Positions 6,119-12,997 of a stretch of 37,695 nt of DNA are shown in pieces. The DNA comes from Candidatus Giovannonibacteria bacterium RIFCSPHIGHO2_02_FULL_45_13 (lineage in GTDB: Bacteria; Patescibacteriota; Minisyncoccia; UBA11713; 2-01-FULL-45-33): the NCBI GenBank assembly GCA_001778635.1, contig MFHO01000003.1, forward strand, positions 1 through 37,695. Reading direction: 5' to 3'. A program made the translations under genes and the position numbers. Numbering within the stretch: position 1 is the first letter of the stretch; the number at the start of each line of letters is the position of its first letter. Under the pieces are notes generated by a model. The model was not told the DNA's origin. It did no database searches and saw only the letters and a list, made by a program, of their open reading frames with translations.

Positions 6119-7612
6119 ATGGCAAAACTAACACCGTATTTTTTGGTCGCGTTTTTGGCGGGAGTCGGCATCCGTTCGTTTTTTAATGTGCCGGAAAAGT
6201 GGATATTCGGTTTTTTGGGGTTGGCGATTGGATTTTTAATTATTTTGTTTTTTAGCACAAGACCGATACCTCACCCCCCAACCCCCTCTCCTTCACAAGG
6301 AGAGGGGGAGAGAAAAGAGACACCAGTCTCTTTTCTGGGGGTGAGGTTTGTCTCTGCGTCATTTTTGCTTATCTTTTTCCTCCTCGGCATGCTGCGCTTT
6401 TCGATTTTTGAAAATAACATTGTAGATGACCGACTCCATAACTACTACGGCCAGACCATGACTTTGCAAGGCACAGTTATTTCAAGCGAAACACAACAAA
6501 ACTCATCGCGCTTGGTTTTAGAAACCGATTTCGGGAGGCTTTTGGTCGTATCGCGCATTTATCCGCAATATAAATATGGGGAGAAATTAGAAGTGGCGGG
6601 TGAGATATTAGAGCCGGAAAATTATGCAGGTTTTGACACGAAGCAATATTTGGCAAAGAGCGGGATTTATTCTCAGATGGTTTTTCCAGAAATTAAGGAG
6701 AGACCCTACCCCCTAACCCCCTCCCCTTACGAAGGGGAGGGGGGAAAGAAAGAGATACCATCTCTTTCTTGGGGGAGAGGTGTTCTGGCGCTGACAAAGA
6801 ACAAAGTTTTGGTTTCTCTTTTCCGCGTGCGTGAAAAATTTGAAGCAAACCTGAAAAATATTTTGCCGGAACCGCATGCGTCTTTGGCCAACGGTATGCT
6901 TTTGGGAGAAGAAGGCGTTTTGCCGGAGAATTTACTAGACGCTTTCAGAAAAACCAGCACCATCCATATTTTAGTGCTTTCCGGCTACAATATTACAATT
7001 GTTGGCACATTTCTTCTCGCGTTTTTCGGTTTTATTTTGCCATACGCATTCGCGTGGGTTTTGTCTATTTTCGGCATAATTCTTTTTACTTTAATGACGG
7101 GGGCGGAGCCAGCGGCGGTGCGCGCGGCAATTATGGCCGTAATCGGCCTTTTGGCTTTGAGATCCGGAAGGCTGCGCGCGCCCTTGCTTTCGCTTTTATT
7201 TGCCGCGGCCCTCATGGTTTTTATAAACCCGATGTATTTGAGGTTTGACCGCGGTTTTCAACTTTCTTTCGCGGCAACTCTGGGGCTGATTTTGCTTGCA
7301 TCGCGCTTCCAAAAAGCTTTTTGGTTTTTTCCGAAGTTGTTGGGTGTGCGCGAAGCGGCGGCGGCTTCAGCCGCGGCACAGCTTTTTGTTTTGCCGCTTT
7401 TGATTTTTTGGGGAAATCCGGTTTCAATTTTTACTTTGCCAGCGAATATTTTGGTTGTTACCGCCGTCCCGGCGGTAATGTTTTTTAGTTTTTTGGGCAG
7501 CATGGCGGTTTTTTTGTCTCGGGCGCTAGGCGCCGCGTTAGCATCGGCAAGCTACATTTTAATAACTTATCAAATTTATGTCGTTGAATTTTTCACAAAG
7601 CTCAATATATAA
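6119..7612 (+). CDS. comEC: ComEC/Rec2 membrane channel protein (N-terminal half only)
   Basis: A 497-aa integral membrane protein matching the ComEC channel domain, which moves single-stranded DNA across the inner membrane during natural transformation. After two N-terminal membrane segments comes a soluble OB-like part (TMTLQGTVISSETQQ, residues ~115-200), then the ComEC core with HASLANGMLLGE and the hallmark ILVLSGYNITIV, followed by several membrane helices (for example FALRSGRLRAPLL region and AAQLFVLPLL). The metallo-beta-lactamase part of full-length ComEC is missing and is encoded by the next, overlapping gene. ATG 6119 is preferred to the TTG one codon earlier. Two palindromic elements (6268-6347 and 6703-6781) are inserted in frame in loops. 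Confidence 0.9.
   Translation: MAKLTPYFLVAFLAGVGIRSFFNVPEKWIFGFLGLAIGFLIILFFSTRPIPHPPTPSPSQGEGERKETPVSFLGVRFVSASFLLIFFLLGMLRFSIFENNIVDDRLHNYYGQTMTLQGTVISSETQQNSSRLVLETDFGRLLVVSRIYPQYKYGEKLEVAGEILEPENYAGFDTKQYLAKSGIYSQMVFPEIKERPYPLTPSPYEGEGGKKEIPSLSWGRGVLALTKNKVLVSLFRVREKFEANLKNILPEPHASLANGMLLGEEGVLPENLLDAFRKTSTIHILVLSGYNITIVGTFLLAFFGFILPYAFAWVLSIFGIILFTLMTGAEPAAVRAAIMAVIGLLALRSGRLRAPLLSLLFAAALMVFINPMYLRFDRGFQLSFAATLGLILLASRFQKAFWFFPKLLGVREAAAASAAAQLFVLPLLIFWGNPVSIFTLPANILVVTAVPAVMFFSFLGSMAVFLSRALGAALASASYILITYQIYVVEFFTKLNI
6268..6347 (+). repeat. In-frame palindromic element A1 in comEC (three-way junction)
   Basis: An 80-bp unit made of three perfect helices: an outer 11-bp stem (6268-6278 with 6337-6347), a 12-bp hairpin CCCCCTCTCCTT/AAGGAGAGGGGG with loop CAC (6282-6308), and an 11-bp hairpin AGAAAAGAGAC/GTCTCTTTTCT with loop ACCA (6311-6336). 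It adds about 27 residues (PHPPTPSPSQGEGE and onward) just after the second membrane helix without breaking the frame. Confidence 0.9.
6703..6781 (+). repeat. In-frame palindromic element A2 in comEC (same family as A1)
   Basis: The plan is the same as A1: hairpin CCCCCTCCCCTT/AAGGGGAGGGGG with loop ACG (6717-6743), hairpin AAGAAAGAGAT/ATCTCTTTCTT with loop ACC (6746-6770), and an outer stem of which 8 of 11 positions match (6703-6713 with 6771-6781). It encodes YPLTPSPYEGEGG and onward, in the same relative frame as A1, between the soluble part and the channel core. Confidence 0.9.
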
Positions 7613-8483
7613 ATTTTATAAAATCCATCAAAGAAAAATATTCGGCGGAGCCGCGCTTTTGCTTTTGGCTTTATTTTTTTTGGTTGGGCAGTTGGTTTTT
7701 GATTACATTAAAAAACCGGAGCTGGAAGTTTCGTTTTTTGATGTAGGGCAAGGTGACGCGATTTTTATTGAATCAAAAGACGGAACGCAAATTTTGATTG
7801 ACGGCGGCCCGCCGAATAAAATTTTGCCGCAGTTGGGAAGCAAGATGAGATTTTTTGACAGATTTATTGACGTTGTAGCGCTTACTCATCCTCACGCCGA
7901 CCATGTTTCGGGGCTCATTGAGGTTTTGGAAAGATACAATGTGGGCATGATAATTGAAAGCGGAGTTGATTATCACACGGCGGAGGCAAAAATTTTTGAA
8001 AGTTTGATTGCGGAGAAAAAATTGAAAAAGGTCACGGTTGACCACCCAATTAATTTAAATTTTGCGAACGGCGCGGCTTTGAAATTTATTTATCCAGAAG
8101 AATCTTTTTCTGGGATGACGCTAAAAAACGTGCACGATTCGGCTTTGGTCAGCGAATTGGATTTTGAAGATAAAAAAATTCTCCTGATGTCCGATGCGGA
8201 GAAAAATTTGGAAAAGCGTTTGGTTGCGGAAGGCAGGGTTGGAGATGTTGATGTTTTAAAAACCGGCCACCACGGTTCAAAAACCTCCAGCAACGATTTT
8301 TTCTTGCGGGTGACAAAGCCGGAATACGCGATAATCTCTTCCGGCGCGCGCAATCGCTATGGGCACCCGGCGCCGGAAGTTCTTTCGCGCCTTGCTGCCG
8401 CCGGCGCCAAAATTTTCCGCACAGATTTGGACGGCACAATAACTCTGGAAATCCGCGACGGCAACTTAATTTGGAAAAAATAA
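7578..8483 (+). CDS. ComEC metallo-beta-lactamase domain protein (detached C-terminal half)
   Basis: A 301-aa protein with one N-terminal membrane helix (residues ~17-40) followed by a ComEC-type metallo-beta-lactamase domain. Motifs: EVSFFDVGQGDAIFIE, ILIDGGP, the metal ligands THPHADHVSG, LLMSDAE, LKTGHHGSKTS and IISSGARNRYGHP, all characteristic of the ComEC C-terminal domain thought to degrade the non-transported DNA strand. The gene starts 35 bases inside the channel gene in another frame, so the two halves are made separately but coupled. The membrane helix should place the nuclease on the outer face next to the channel. Confidence 0.9.
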   Translation: MSLNFSQSSIYKFYKIHQRKIFGGAALLLLALFFLVGQLVFDYIKKPELEVSFFDVGQGDAIFIESKDGTQILIDGGPPNKILPQLGSKMRFFDRFIDVVALTHPHADHVSGLIEVLERYNVGMIIESGVDYHTAEAKIFESLIAEKKLKKVTVDHPINLNFANGAALKFIYPEESFSGMTLKNVHDSALVSELDFEDKKILLMSDAEKNLEKRLVAEGRVGDVDVLKTGHHGSKTSSNDFFLRVTKPEYAIISSGARNRYGHPAPEVLSRLAAAGAKIFRTDLDGTITLEIRDGNLIWKK

Positions 8484-8485
8484 AA

Positions 8486-8508
8486 AAGCCGGCTTAATTT
8501 GCCGACTT
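8486..8508. terminator. Bidirectional terminator between convergent genes
   Basis: AAGCCGGC (8486-8493) pairs with GCCGACTT (8501-8508) with one mismatch and a TTAATTT loop. A-rich bases on the left give a T-run for the minus-strand gene; T-rich sequence on the right serves the plus-strand gene. Confidence 0.7.
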
Positions 8509-8897
8509 CATTTTGATTTTAGCCAGAGTTCGTAGCCGTATGGGTCGTTTCCTTTTAGATAATTTTCAACGGTATCTACGTTCCAAACGCGCTCCAAAAG
8601 ATCGTTTTCTCGTGCTATTTTTCTATCTCTTGTAACTCCCTCGGAAAACGCCATCCCGTCTTCGAGAACCCAGATTTCTTTGCATTCTTTTAATCTTTCT
8701 TGGCCTCTTTCTATACCCCATTCGCGCTCTTTTTGATCAAAATCATTCATAAATTGGCAATAGTAAATTCCGGTGGCTTCCGGTTCGTATCCTTGCAAAA
8801 GCGCGAATCTCGCGAACGCTTTCATTCTGTTTAAATTTTTCTCAAACTGCTTTTTGGTTTTCGCTCCGATCCGCGACGCGATGAAGACTTTAGTCAT
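8508..8897 (-). CDS. DUF4406/DUF7768-like small protein, 129 aa
   Basis: The protein begins TKVFIASRIGAKTKKQ, has a helix with RFALLQGYEPEATG, then YYCQFMNDFDQKEREWGIERGQERLKECKEIWVLEDGMAFSEGVTRD. This layout (N-terminal strand with an ASR motif, a FLDD-like turn, REWGI, then a cEeiWVf...S.G...ei pattern) fits the DUF4406/DUF7768 group, distant relatives of nucleoside 2-deoxyribosyltransferases. Its biochemical activity is not known to me. I chose the ATG at 8897 because AGGAG lies 7-8 bases upstream on the minus strand; an in-frame ATG at 8945 has no such site. A TTGACA (plus 8959-8964, reading leftward) followed 17 bases on by TAGCTT may be its promoter. Confidence 0.7.
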   Translation of the reverse strand: MTKVFIASRIGAKTKKQFEKNLNRMKAFARFALLQGYEPEATGIYYCQFMNDFDQKEREWGIERGQERLKECKEIWVLEDGMAFSEGVTRDRKIARENDLLERVWNVDTVENYLKGNDPYGYELWLKSK

Positions 8898-8972
8898 TTT
8901 CTTTCTCCTTTTTCCCGATTCACAAATCTTCCTTGAAGCTAGCAAGGCGATTTGTTATTGTCAATATATATT

Positions 8973-9452
8973 ATGCAACAGCAGAAAGAAGAAAAAACTT
9001 TAGTGATTATTAAGCCGGATGCTTTGCAGAGGAATCTGCTTGGCGAAATTTTGCGCAGGCTGGAAAGAAAAGGTCTTAAAATAATAGGGCTAAAAATGAT
9101 GCGTTTAGACGATTTGCTTTTGGGGGAGCACTACGCGCACCACAAAGACAAACCTTTTTTTGAGGGTTTGAAAAAATTTATGAAATCCGCGCCGGTGATC
9201 GTAGCCGCGCTCTCGGGGTTTAATGCTGTAAAAGCCGTTCGCTTGATTGCGGGGCCGACATATGGCGCGGAGGCCGACGCAGGCACGATAAGAGGAGATT
9301 TTTCCATGTCCACGCAAACCAATATTGTGCATGCATCGGATTCTGTTGAAACCGCGGAAACGGAAATCGAAAGGTTTTTTAAGCCGGAAGAGCTTTTTGA
9401 CTACAAAAAAGTAGATTTCGAATTTATTTACGGTGAAGAAGAAAGAGCATGA
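8973..9452 (+). CDS. ndk: Nucleoside diphosphate kinase
   Basis: A 159-aa protein with the complete family pattern: TLVIIKPDALQRNLLGEI at the start, GPTYGAEADAGTIRGDF, and the active-site histidine His120 in TNIVHASDS. The enzyme moves the terminal phosphate of ATP to other nucleoside diphosphates through a phospho-histidine. The start at 8973 gives the usual N-terminus; an earlier in-frame ATG at 8952 would add seven unneeded residues. The stop overlaps the next ATG (ATGA). The segment before the catalytic His reads SMSTQTN where most bacterial enzymes have a shorter RN. In organisms lacking nucleotide synthesis this gene serves salvage. Confidence 0.95.
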   Translation: MQQQKEEKTLVIIKPDALQRNLLGEILRRLERKGLKIIGLKMMRLDDLLLGEHYAHHKDKPFFEGLKKFMKSAPVIVAALSGFNAVKAVRLIAGPTYGAEADAGTIRGDFSMSTQTNIVHASDSVETAETEIERFFKPEELFDYKKVDFEFIYGEEERA

Positions 9453-9838
9453 AATCTCTGCTTGAATCTCGAGTGTCCCTTTTTATATTTTTAGTTTTTA
9501 TTTTACTAATCCACGGTTTGGCCATCTGGTTTAAGTTATACTATCTTTTTTGGTGGCTGGATACGGCGCTCCATTTTTTTGGCGGGGTTTGGATAGTGTT
9601 ATTTTTTAATTTTTTCATAAAACATTTCGGTTTAAACTTAACCGGCGCGCGCGCGCGGCCGGTTTTTTTTATGATTTTTTTGGGCCTTACCGCGCTTACC
9701 GGAATTTTATGGGAATTTTTTGAGTTCGGCTTTAACCGTTATATAACGCACATCGGTTTTTTAACCTACGAAGACACCTTGTCCGACTTGTTTTTTGATT
9801 TGCTCGGCGGCATAATCGGGCTTCTTCTGGTTTTATGA
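9449..9838 (+). CDS. Small integral membrane protein, 129 aa
   Basis: A hydrophobic protein with about four membrane helices (residues ~10-30, 33-60, 70-92, 108-129). It has an LDTALHFFGGVW motif between the first pairs and an EDTLSDLFFDLLGG motif near the end; paired D...LHFxGG and DxxxDLxxdllGg patterns resemble the DUF2238/YjdF-like group. This is a tentative call. The ATG overlaps the ndk stop and its stop overlaps the next gene's ATG, so it is part of a tightly packed operon. Function unknown. Confidence 0.7.
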   Translation: MKSLLESRVSLFIFLVFILLIHGLAIWFKLYYLFWWLDTALHFFGGVWIVLFFNFFIKHFGLNLTGARARPVFFMIFLGLTALTGILWEFFEFGFNRYITHIGFLTYEDTLSDLFFDLLGGIIGLLLVL

Positions 9839-11145
9839 CAAAGCTCTCTTTTTACGGCGCGGCACAGGAAGTTACAGGAAGCTGTTTTTTGCTTGAATCG
9901 GAATCAAGTAAGATTTTGGTGGACTGCGGGCTTTTTCAGTGCCCGCGTTTTTGCGATATTAGGAGCCGCGAGCCATTCCAGTTTGACCCGAGAGAAATTG
10001 ACGCGCTTTTTGTCACTCATGCGCACATTGATCACACAGGCAGAATCCCCAAGCTGATAAAAGAGGGTTTTCGCGGAAAAATTTATTCAAGCCCTGCGAC
10101 AAGGGAACTCGCGGAGATTATGCTTAAAGACAGCACCGGGGTTCTTACCAAAGAGGCAACAAAAGAACGCGAGCCGGTTATTTATACGGAATCCGATGTT
10201 GATGAGGCGATGAGATTGTGGGAGGCCAAAAAGATGCACGAAGAAATACAGATAGGCGGATTCGCAGTTTCTTTTTATGACGCCGGGCACATACTTGGTT
10301 CGGCGATGATTGCGGTTGATGTTGGCGGAGAGCGCATTGTATTCAGCGGGGATATCGGAAATTCCGGAAGCGTTTTGCAGAAAACAACGGAGACGGTTGC
10401 GAAGCCAACCTATTTTGTCATGGAATCCACATACGGGGATCGCGTTCACGAAAATGAACAAAGAGTTTTGATGCTTGAAAGAGTCATTGAGCGGACAGTA
10501 AAACGAGGCGGCACGCTTATGATTCCTGCATTCGCGCTTGAACGGACGCAGGAACTTCTGTCGGTAATATCCAAAATGATGGAAGAAAAGCAGATCCCAA
10601 AAATCCCCGTGTATTTGGACAGCCCCCTTTCAATTAAAGCAACTTCGATTTATGAAAAATATCTTAAAATCCCGTTTTTTAAATTTCCCAACGTTAATTT
10701 CTCTTTAACTACAGAGGAATCAAAAAAAATCAATGATGTGCCGCCGCCAAAAATAATTATTGCGGGAAGCGGTATGTCAACGGGCGGAAGGATTTTGCAT
10801 CACGAACGGAGATATTTGCCGGACGAAAAAAGCGCGCTTTTAATCGTAAGCTATCAGGCGCCCGGTTCGTTGGGCCGGCGCATAGAGGATGGAGCAAAAA
10901 GCGTTTCGCTTTTCGGCGAAGAGGTGCCAGTGAAATGCCGCATTGAAACAATTTCCGGATACTCTGCTCACGCGGACGGCGAAACGCTTTTTGAATTTGT
11001 ACGCGCGCACTCTGACACTTTAAAAAAAGCATTTTTAGTCCACGGCGAACCAAAAGCATCTTTGGCCCTCGCCCAAAAAATCCGCGACTATCTCGGCATT
11101 GAGGCTTTCGCTCCCAAATACGGCGAGAGCGTGGAGATAAGTTGA
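9835..11145 (+). CDS. Metallo-beta-lactamase/beta-CASP family RNA-processing nuclease
   Basis: A 436-aa protein with an MBL fold (ILVDCGLFQ, the metal ligands THAHIDHTGR near residue 60, AGHILGSAM near residue 150, FSGDIGN near residue 168) followed by a beta-CASP domain (STYGD, PAFALERTQELL, IIAGSGMSTGGRILHH) and a C-terminal RMMBL-type end (SGYSAHADGETLFEFV and FLVHGEP). These are the marks of CPSF-73-like and RNase J-like ribonucleases that cleave RNA. It lacks the long C-terminal domain of RNase J. The ATG overlaps the stop of the membrane-protein gene. A good promoter for rpsL overlaps its last codons. Confidence 0.9.
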   Translation: MTKLSFYGAAQEVTGSCFLLESESSKILVDCGLFQCPRFCDIRSREPFQFDPREIDALFVTHAHIDHTGRIPKLIKEGFRGKIYSSPATRELAEIMLKDSTGVLTKEATKEREPVIYTESDVDEAMRLWEAKKMHEEIQIGGFAVSFYDAGHILGSAMIAVDVGGERIVFSGDIGNSGSVLQKTTETVAKPTYFVMESTYGDRVHENEQRVLMLERVIERTVKRGGTLMIPAFALERTQELLSVISKMMEEKQIPKIPVYLDSPLSIKATSIYEKYLKIPFFKFPNVNFSLTTEESKKINDVPPPKIIIAGSGMSTGGRILHHERRYLPDEKSALLIVSYQAPGSLGRRIEDGAKSVSLFGEEVPVKCRIETISGYSAHADGETLFEFVRAHSDTLKKAFLVHGEPKASLALAQKIRDYLGIEAFAPKYGESVEIS

Positions 11146-11170
11146 CGCTGTTTTTTTTGTATGATAAACT
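11142..11170 (+). promoter_or_regulatory. Promoter of the rpsL-rpsG cluster
   Basis: TTGACG (11142-11147), a 17-bp spacer ending TGA, and TAAACT (11165-11170) form a -35/extended -10 promoter. It overlaps the stop codon of the beta-CASP gene. The rpsL ATG lies 13 bases further on, leaving a leader of about six bases and no ribosome binding site. Confidence 0.65.
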
Positions 11171-11182
11171 TTTTCTACATAT

Positions 11183-11596
11183 ATGCCCACTATCAATCAG
11201 CTTATTAAAAAAGGCAGAAAAAAGATGGAGTATAAGGCAAAGTCAGTTGCGCTTGCCAAGAGCTTTAATGTTCTTCAAAACAGGCCCCGGTTTTACCCAT
11301 CGCCCTTTAAACGCGGAGTTTGCCTTGCCGTAAAAACGGTGACGCCCAAAAAACCGAACTCTGCTTTGCGCAAAGTTGCGCGAGTCCGGCTGACCAACGG
11401 TATGGAGGTGACGGCCTATATTCCCGGTGAGGGGCATCAGCTTCAGGAGCACTCGGTTGTTGTGATACGCGGCGGGCGCGTAAAAGACCTGCCGGGTGTG
11501 CAGTATCATATTGTGCGCGGGGTTTTAGATACAACCGGCGTGGAAAAACGAAAACAACAGCGAAGCAAATACGGTACTAAAAAGCCAAAAGTATGA
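11183..11596 (+). CDS. rpsL: 30S ribosomal protein S12
   Basis: A 137-aa S12, the decoding-centre protein of the small subunit. The universal blocks [20 protein letters not shown] and [33 protein letters not shown] are intact. About 13 extra residues ([20 protein letters not shown]) separate the N-terminus from the core compared with E. coli S12 (124 aa); this extended form is, to my knowledge, usual in Parcubacteria. The stop overlaps the rpsG start (ATGA). Confidence 0.98.
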   Translation: MPTINQLIKKGRKKMEYKAKSVALAKSFNVLQNRPRFYPSPFKRGVCLAVKTVTPKKPNSALRKVARVRLTNGMEVTAYIPGEGHQLQEHSVVVIRGGRVKDLPGVQYHIVRGVLDTTGVEKRKQQRSKYGTKKPKV

Positions 11597-12066
11597 GGCG
11601 CAAAAAAAAAGAAAAAAGAGAATTAGTGCCGGACCCGGTTTATGATTCTGCGTTGGTTGCCAAGCTAACCAATTATTTGATGTTTTCCGGAAAAAAATCT
11701 ACGGCGCAAAAAGTAATATGGGGAGCGCTTGAAGAAATAAAAAAAATAGAAAAAAAGGGGGAAACTCCGGTGATTATTTTAGAGCGTGCGATAAAAAATA
11801 TTACTCCGCTGGTTGAAATCCGCCCTAGACGGATCGGAGGGGCAACGTATCAAGTGCCTCGCGAGGTGCAGCCGGATCGAGGATTTGCTTTGGCGGCGCG
11901 TTGGCTTATTGGCGCGGCGCGGGCAAAAAAGGGAAAACCCATGGCCAAAAAATTAGCAGAGGAAGTTCTTTTTGCGGCCAAAAACGAAGGCGCCGCAATC
12001 AAGAAAAAACTGGACACCCACCGCATGGCCGAAGCTAACCGCGCCTTCGCGCATTTTGCGTGGTAA
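11593..12066 (+). CDS. rpsG: 30S ribosomal protein S7
   Basis: A 157-aa S7, the head-assembly protein of the small subunit. The S7 signature is clear: [50 protein letters not shown], and a C-terminal [23 protein letters not shown]. It is translationally coupled to rpsL by a 4-base overlap. In most bacteria fusA follows directly; here three other genes stand between them. Confidence 0.98.
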   Translation: MRRKKKEKRELVPDPVYDSALVAKLTNYLMFSGKKSTAQKVIWGALEEIKKIEKKGETPVIILERAIKNITPLVEIRPRRIGGATYQVPREVQPDRGFALAARWLIGAARAKKGKPMAKKLAEEVLFAAKNEGAAIKKKLDTHRMAEANRAFAHFAW

Positions 12067-12108
12067 GGTATACTTGTAATTTAGGTTTATTTTTGATAAT
12101 ATTGAAAC

Positions 12109-12318
12109 ATGGCCACTTTAACCATAGAAATCCCAAAAGAAGTTTTACGGCGCGCCAACGGTCGCAGGCTTTTGGTTGTTGATCCAAAAGAATTTGCAGA
12201 CGAATTGAAAAGACATTGGGAAGTGGACGACGCTGTGGGTGCGCTCAAGATTGCTCGGCAAGAGCAAAGATCGGGCAAGCTCAAAGAGCTTAAAAGTTTG
12301 CGGCAGTTGATGAAATAA
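12109..12318 (+). CDS. Probable antitoxin of a RelE-type toxin-antitoxin pair, 69 aa
   Basis: A small protein with a short N-terminal strand (LTIEIPKEVLRRANG), a helical middle (PKEFADELKRHWE) and a basic helical tail (KSGKLKELKSLRQLMK-like). The size, composition and immediate position before a RelE-like gene fit a type II antitoxin that binds its own operator and neutralises the toxin. The stop and the toxin start share a base (TAATG). A TAATAT-like -10 box about ten bases before the ATG suggests its own promoter within the str cluster. I cannot assign the DNA-binding fold. Confidence 0.65.
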   Translation: MATLTIEIPKEVLRRANGRRLLVVDPKEFADELKRHWEVDDAVGALKIARQEQRSGKLKELKSLRQLMK

Positions 12319-12593
12319 TGCCGCGCCTTGTCAGTAAAATTGTATACTCATCTCGTTTTGAGAAAAATTTTAGCCGTCTTCCCTCAAGGATTCAACAGTT
12401 GGCTCTCAAAAAAGATAAATTATTTCGGAAAAATCTATTTCACTCTTCATTAAAAACACACAAGCTCGGTGGCAAATTCGAGGGCACTTGGGCTTATTCG
12501 ATCAATAAGGATTTTAGAGTTCATTTTTATTTTTTGAGCGATAGCGTGGTGGCCTATGTCAACGTTGGTACACACGAGATTTATAAAAAATAA
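12318..12593 (+). CDS. RelE/ParE-superfamily toxin, 91 aa
   Basis: The 91-aa protein has the RelE-fold order: strand IVYSSRFEKNFSRLP, two helices RIQQLALKKDKLFRKN, then KTHKLGGKFEGTWAYSINKDFRVHFYFLSDSVVAYVNVGTHEIYKK. The KLGGxxxGxWAYSIxxDFRVxF pattern and terminal VGTHEIY are typical of YafQ/RelE-type mRNA interferases that cut mRNA on the ribosome. The C-terminal His could be catalytic, by family analogy. It pairs with the 69-aa gene just upstream. Its place between rpsG and fusA is unusual. Confidence 0.85.
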   Translation: MPRLVSKIVYSSRFEKNFSRLPSRIQQLALKKDKLFRKNLFHSSLKTHKLGGKFEGTWAYSINKDFRVHFYFLSDSVVAYVNVGTHEIYKK

Positions 12594-12598
12594 AATTT

Positions 12599-12991
12599 AT
12601 GGAAAATCCAGAAAAAATAGATTCAAAAAAAGAAGCTGTCAAACAAATTGATCATTTGTTGAATGACTACGGAGAATACCCGGATGTCAGACTTACTGAT
12701 GCGGAGAAAGTTGATAAGGACGGAATATTGTCTAAAGCCGACCCAACTTTGCTCAAGAGGCGAGAACAATGGACGCAAAATAAATACGCCGTAACGTGGC
12801 TTACGGCCGTGGTAGGCTTTACTGAACAATTTATTAATTTAGTGCCGAATGATGAAGAACGACAGGCCCTTTTGAAAACTTGGGAATTTTTATTGAGAAA
12901 AGTTAAGGAAGAGCAACAGGATAAAATTTCCAAGGAAACAGTGGATTTCGCAAATAAATTCCTTCATGATTTAAAAAACTCGCTTAAATAA
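12599..12991 (+). CDS. Hypothetical protein, 130 aa
   Basis: An acidic, helical, soluble protein starting five bases after the toxin stop and ending just before fusA. It contains a tryptophan-bearing central helix (QWTQNKYAVTWLTAVVGFTEQFI) and an Asn/Glu-rich second half. No motif was recognised and no membrane or signal segment is seen. It could be a third gene of the toxin-antitoxin insertion or an older resident of the str cluster. Confidence 0.65.
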   Translation: MENPEKIDSKKEAVKQIDHLLNDYGEYPDVRLTDAEKVDKDGILSKADPTLLKRREQWTQNKYAVTWLTAVVGFTEQFINLVPNDEERQALLKTWEFLLRKVKEEQQDKISKETVDFANKFLHDLKNSLK

Positions 12992-12997
12992 ATTTTT

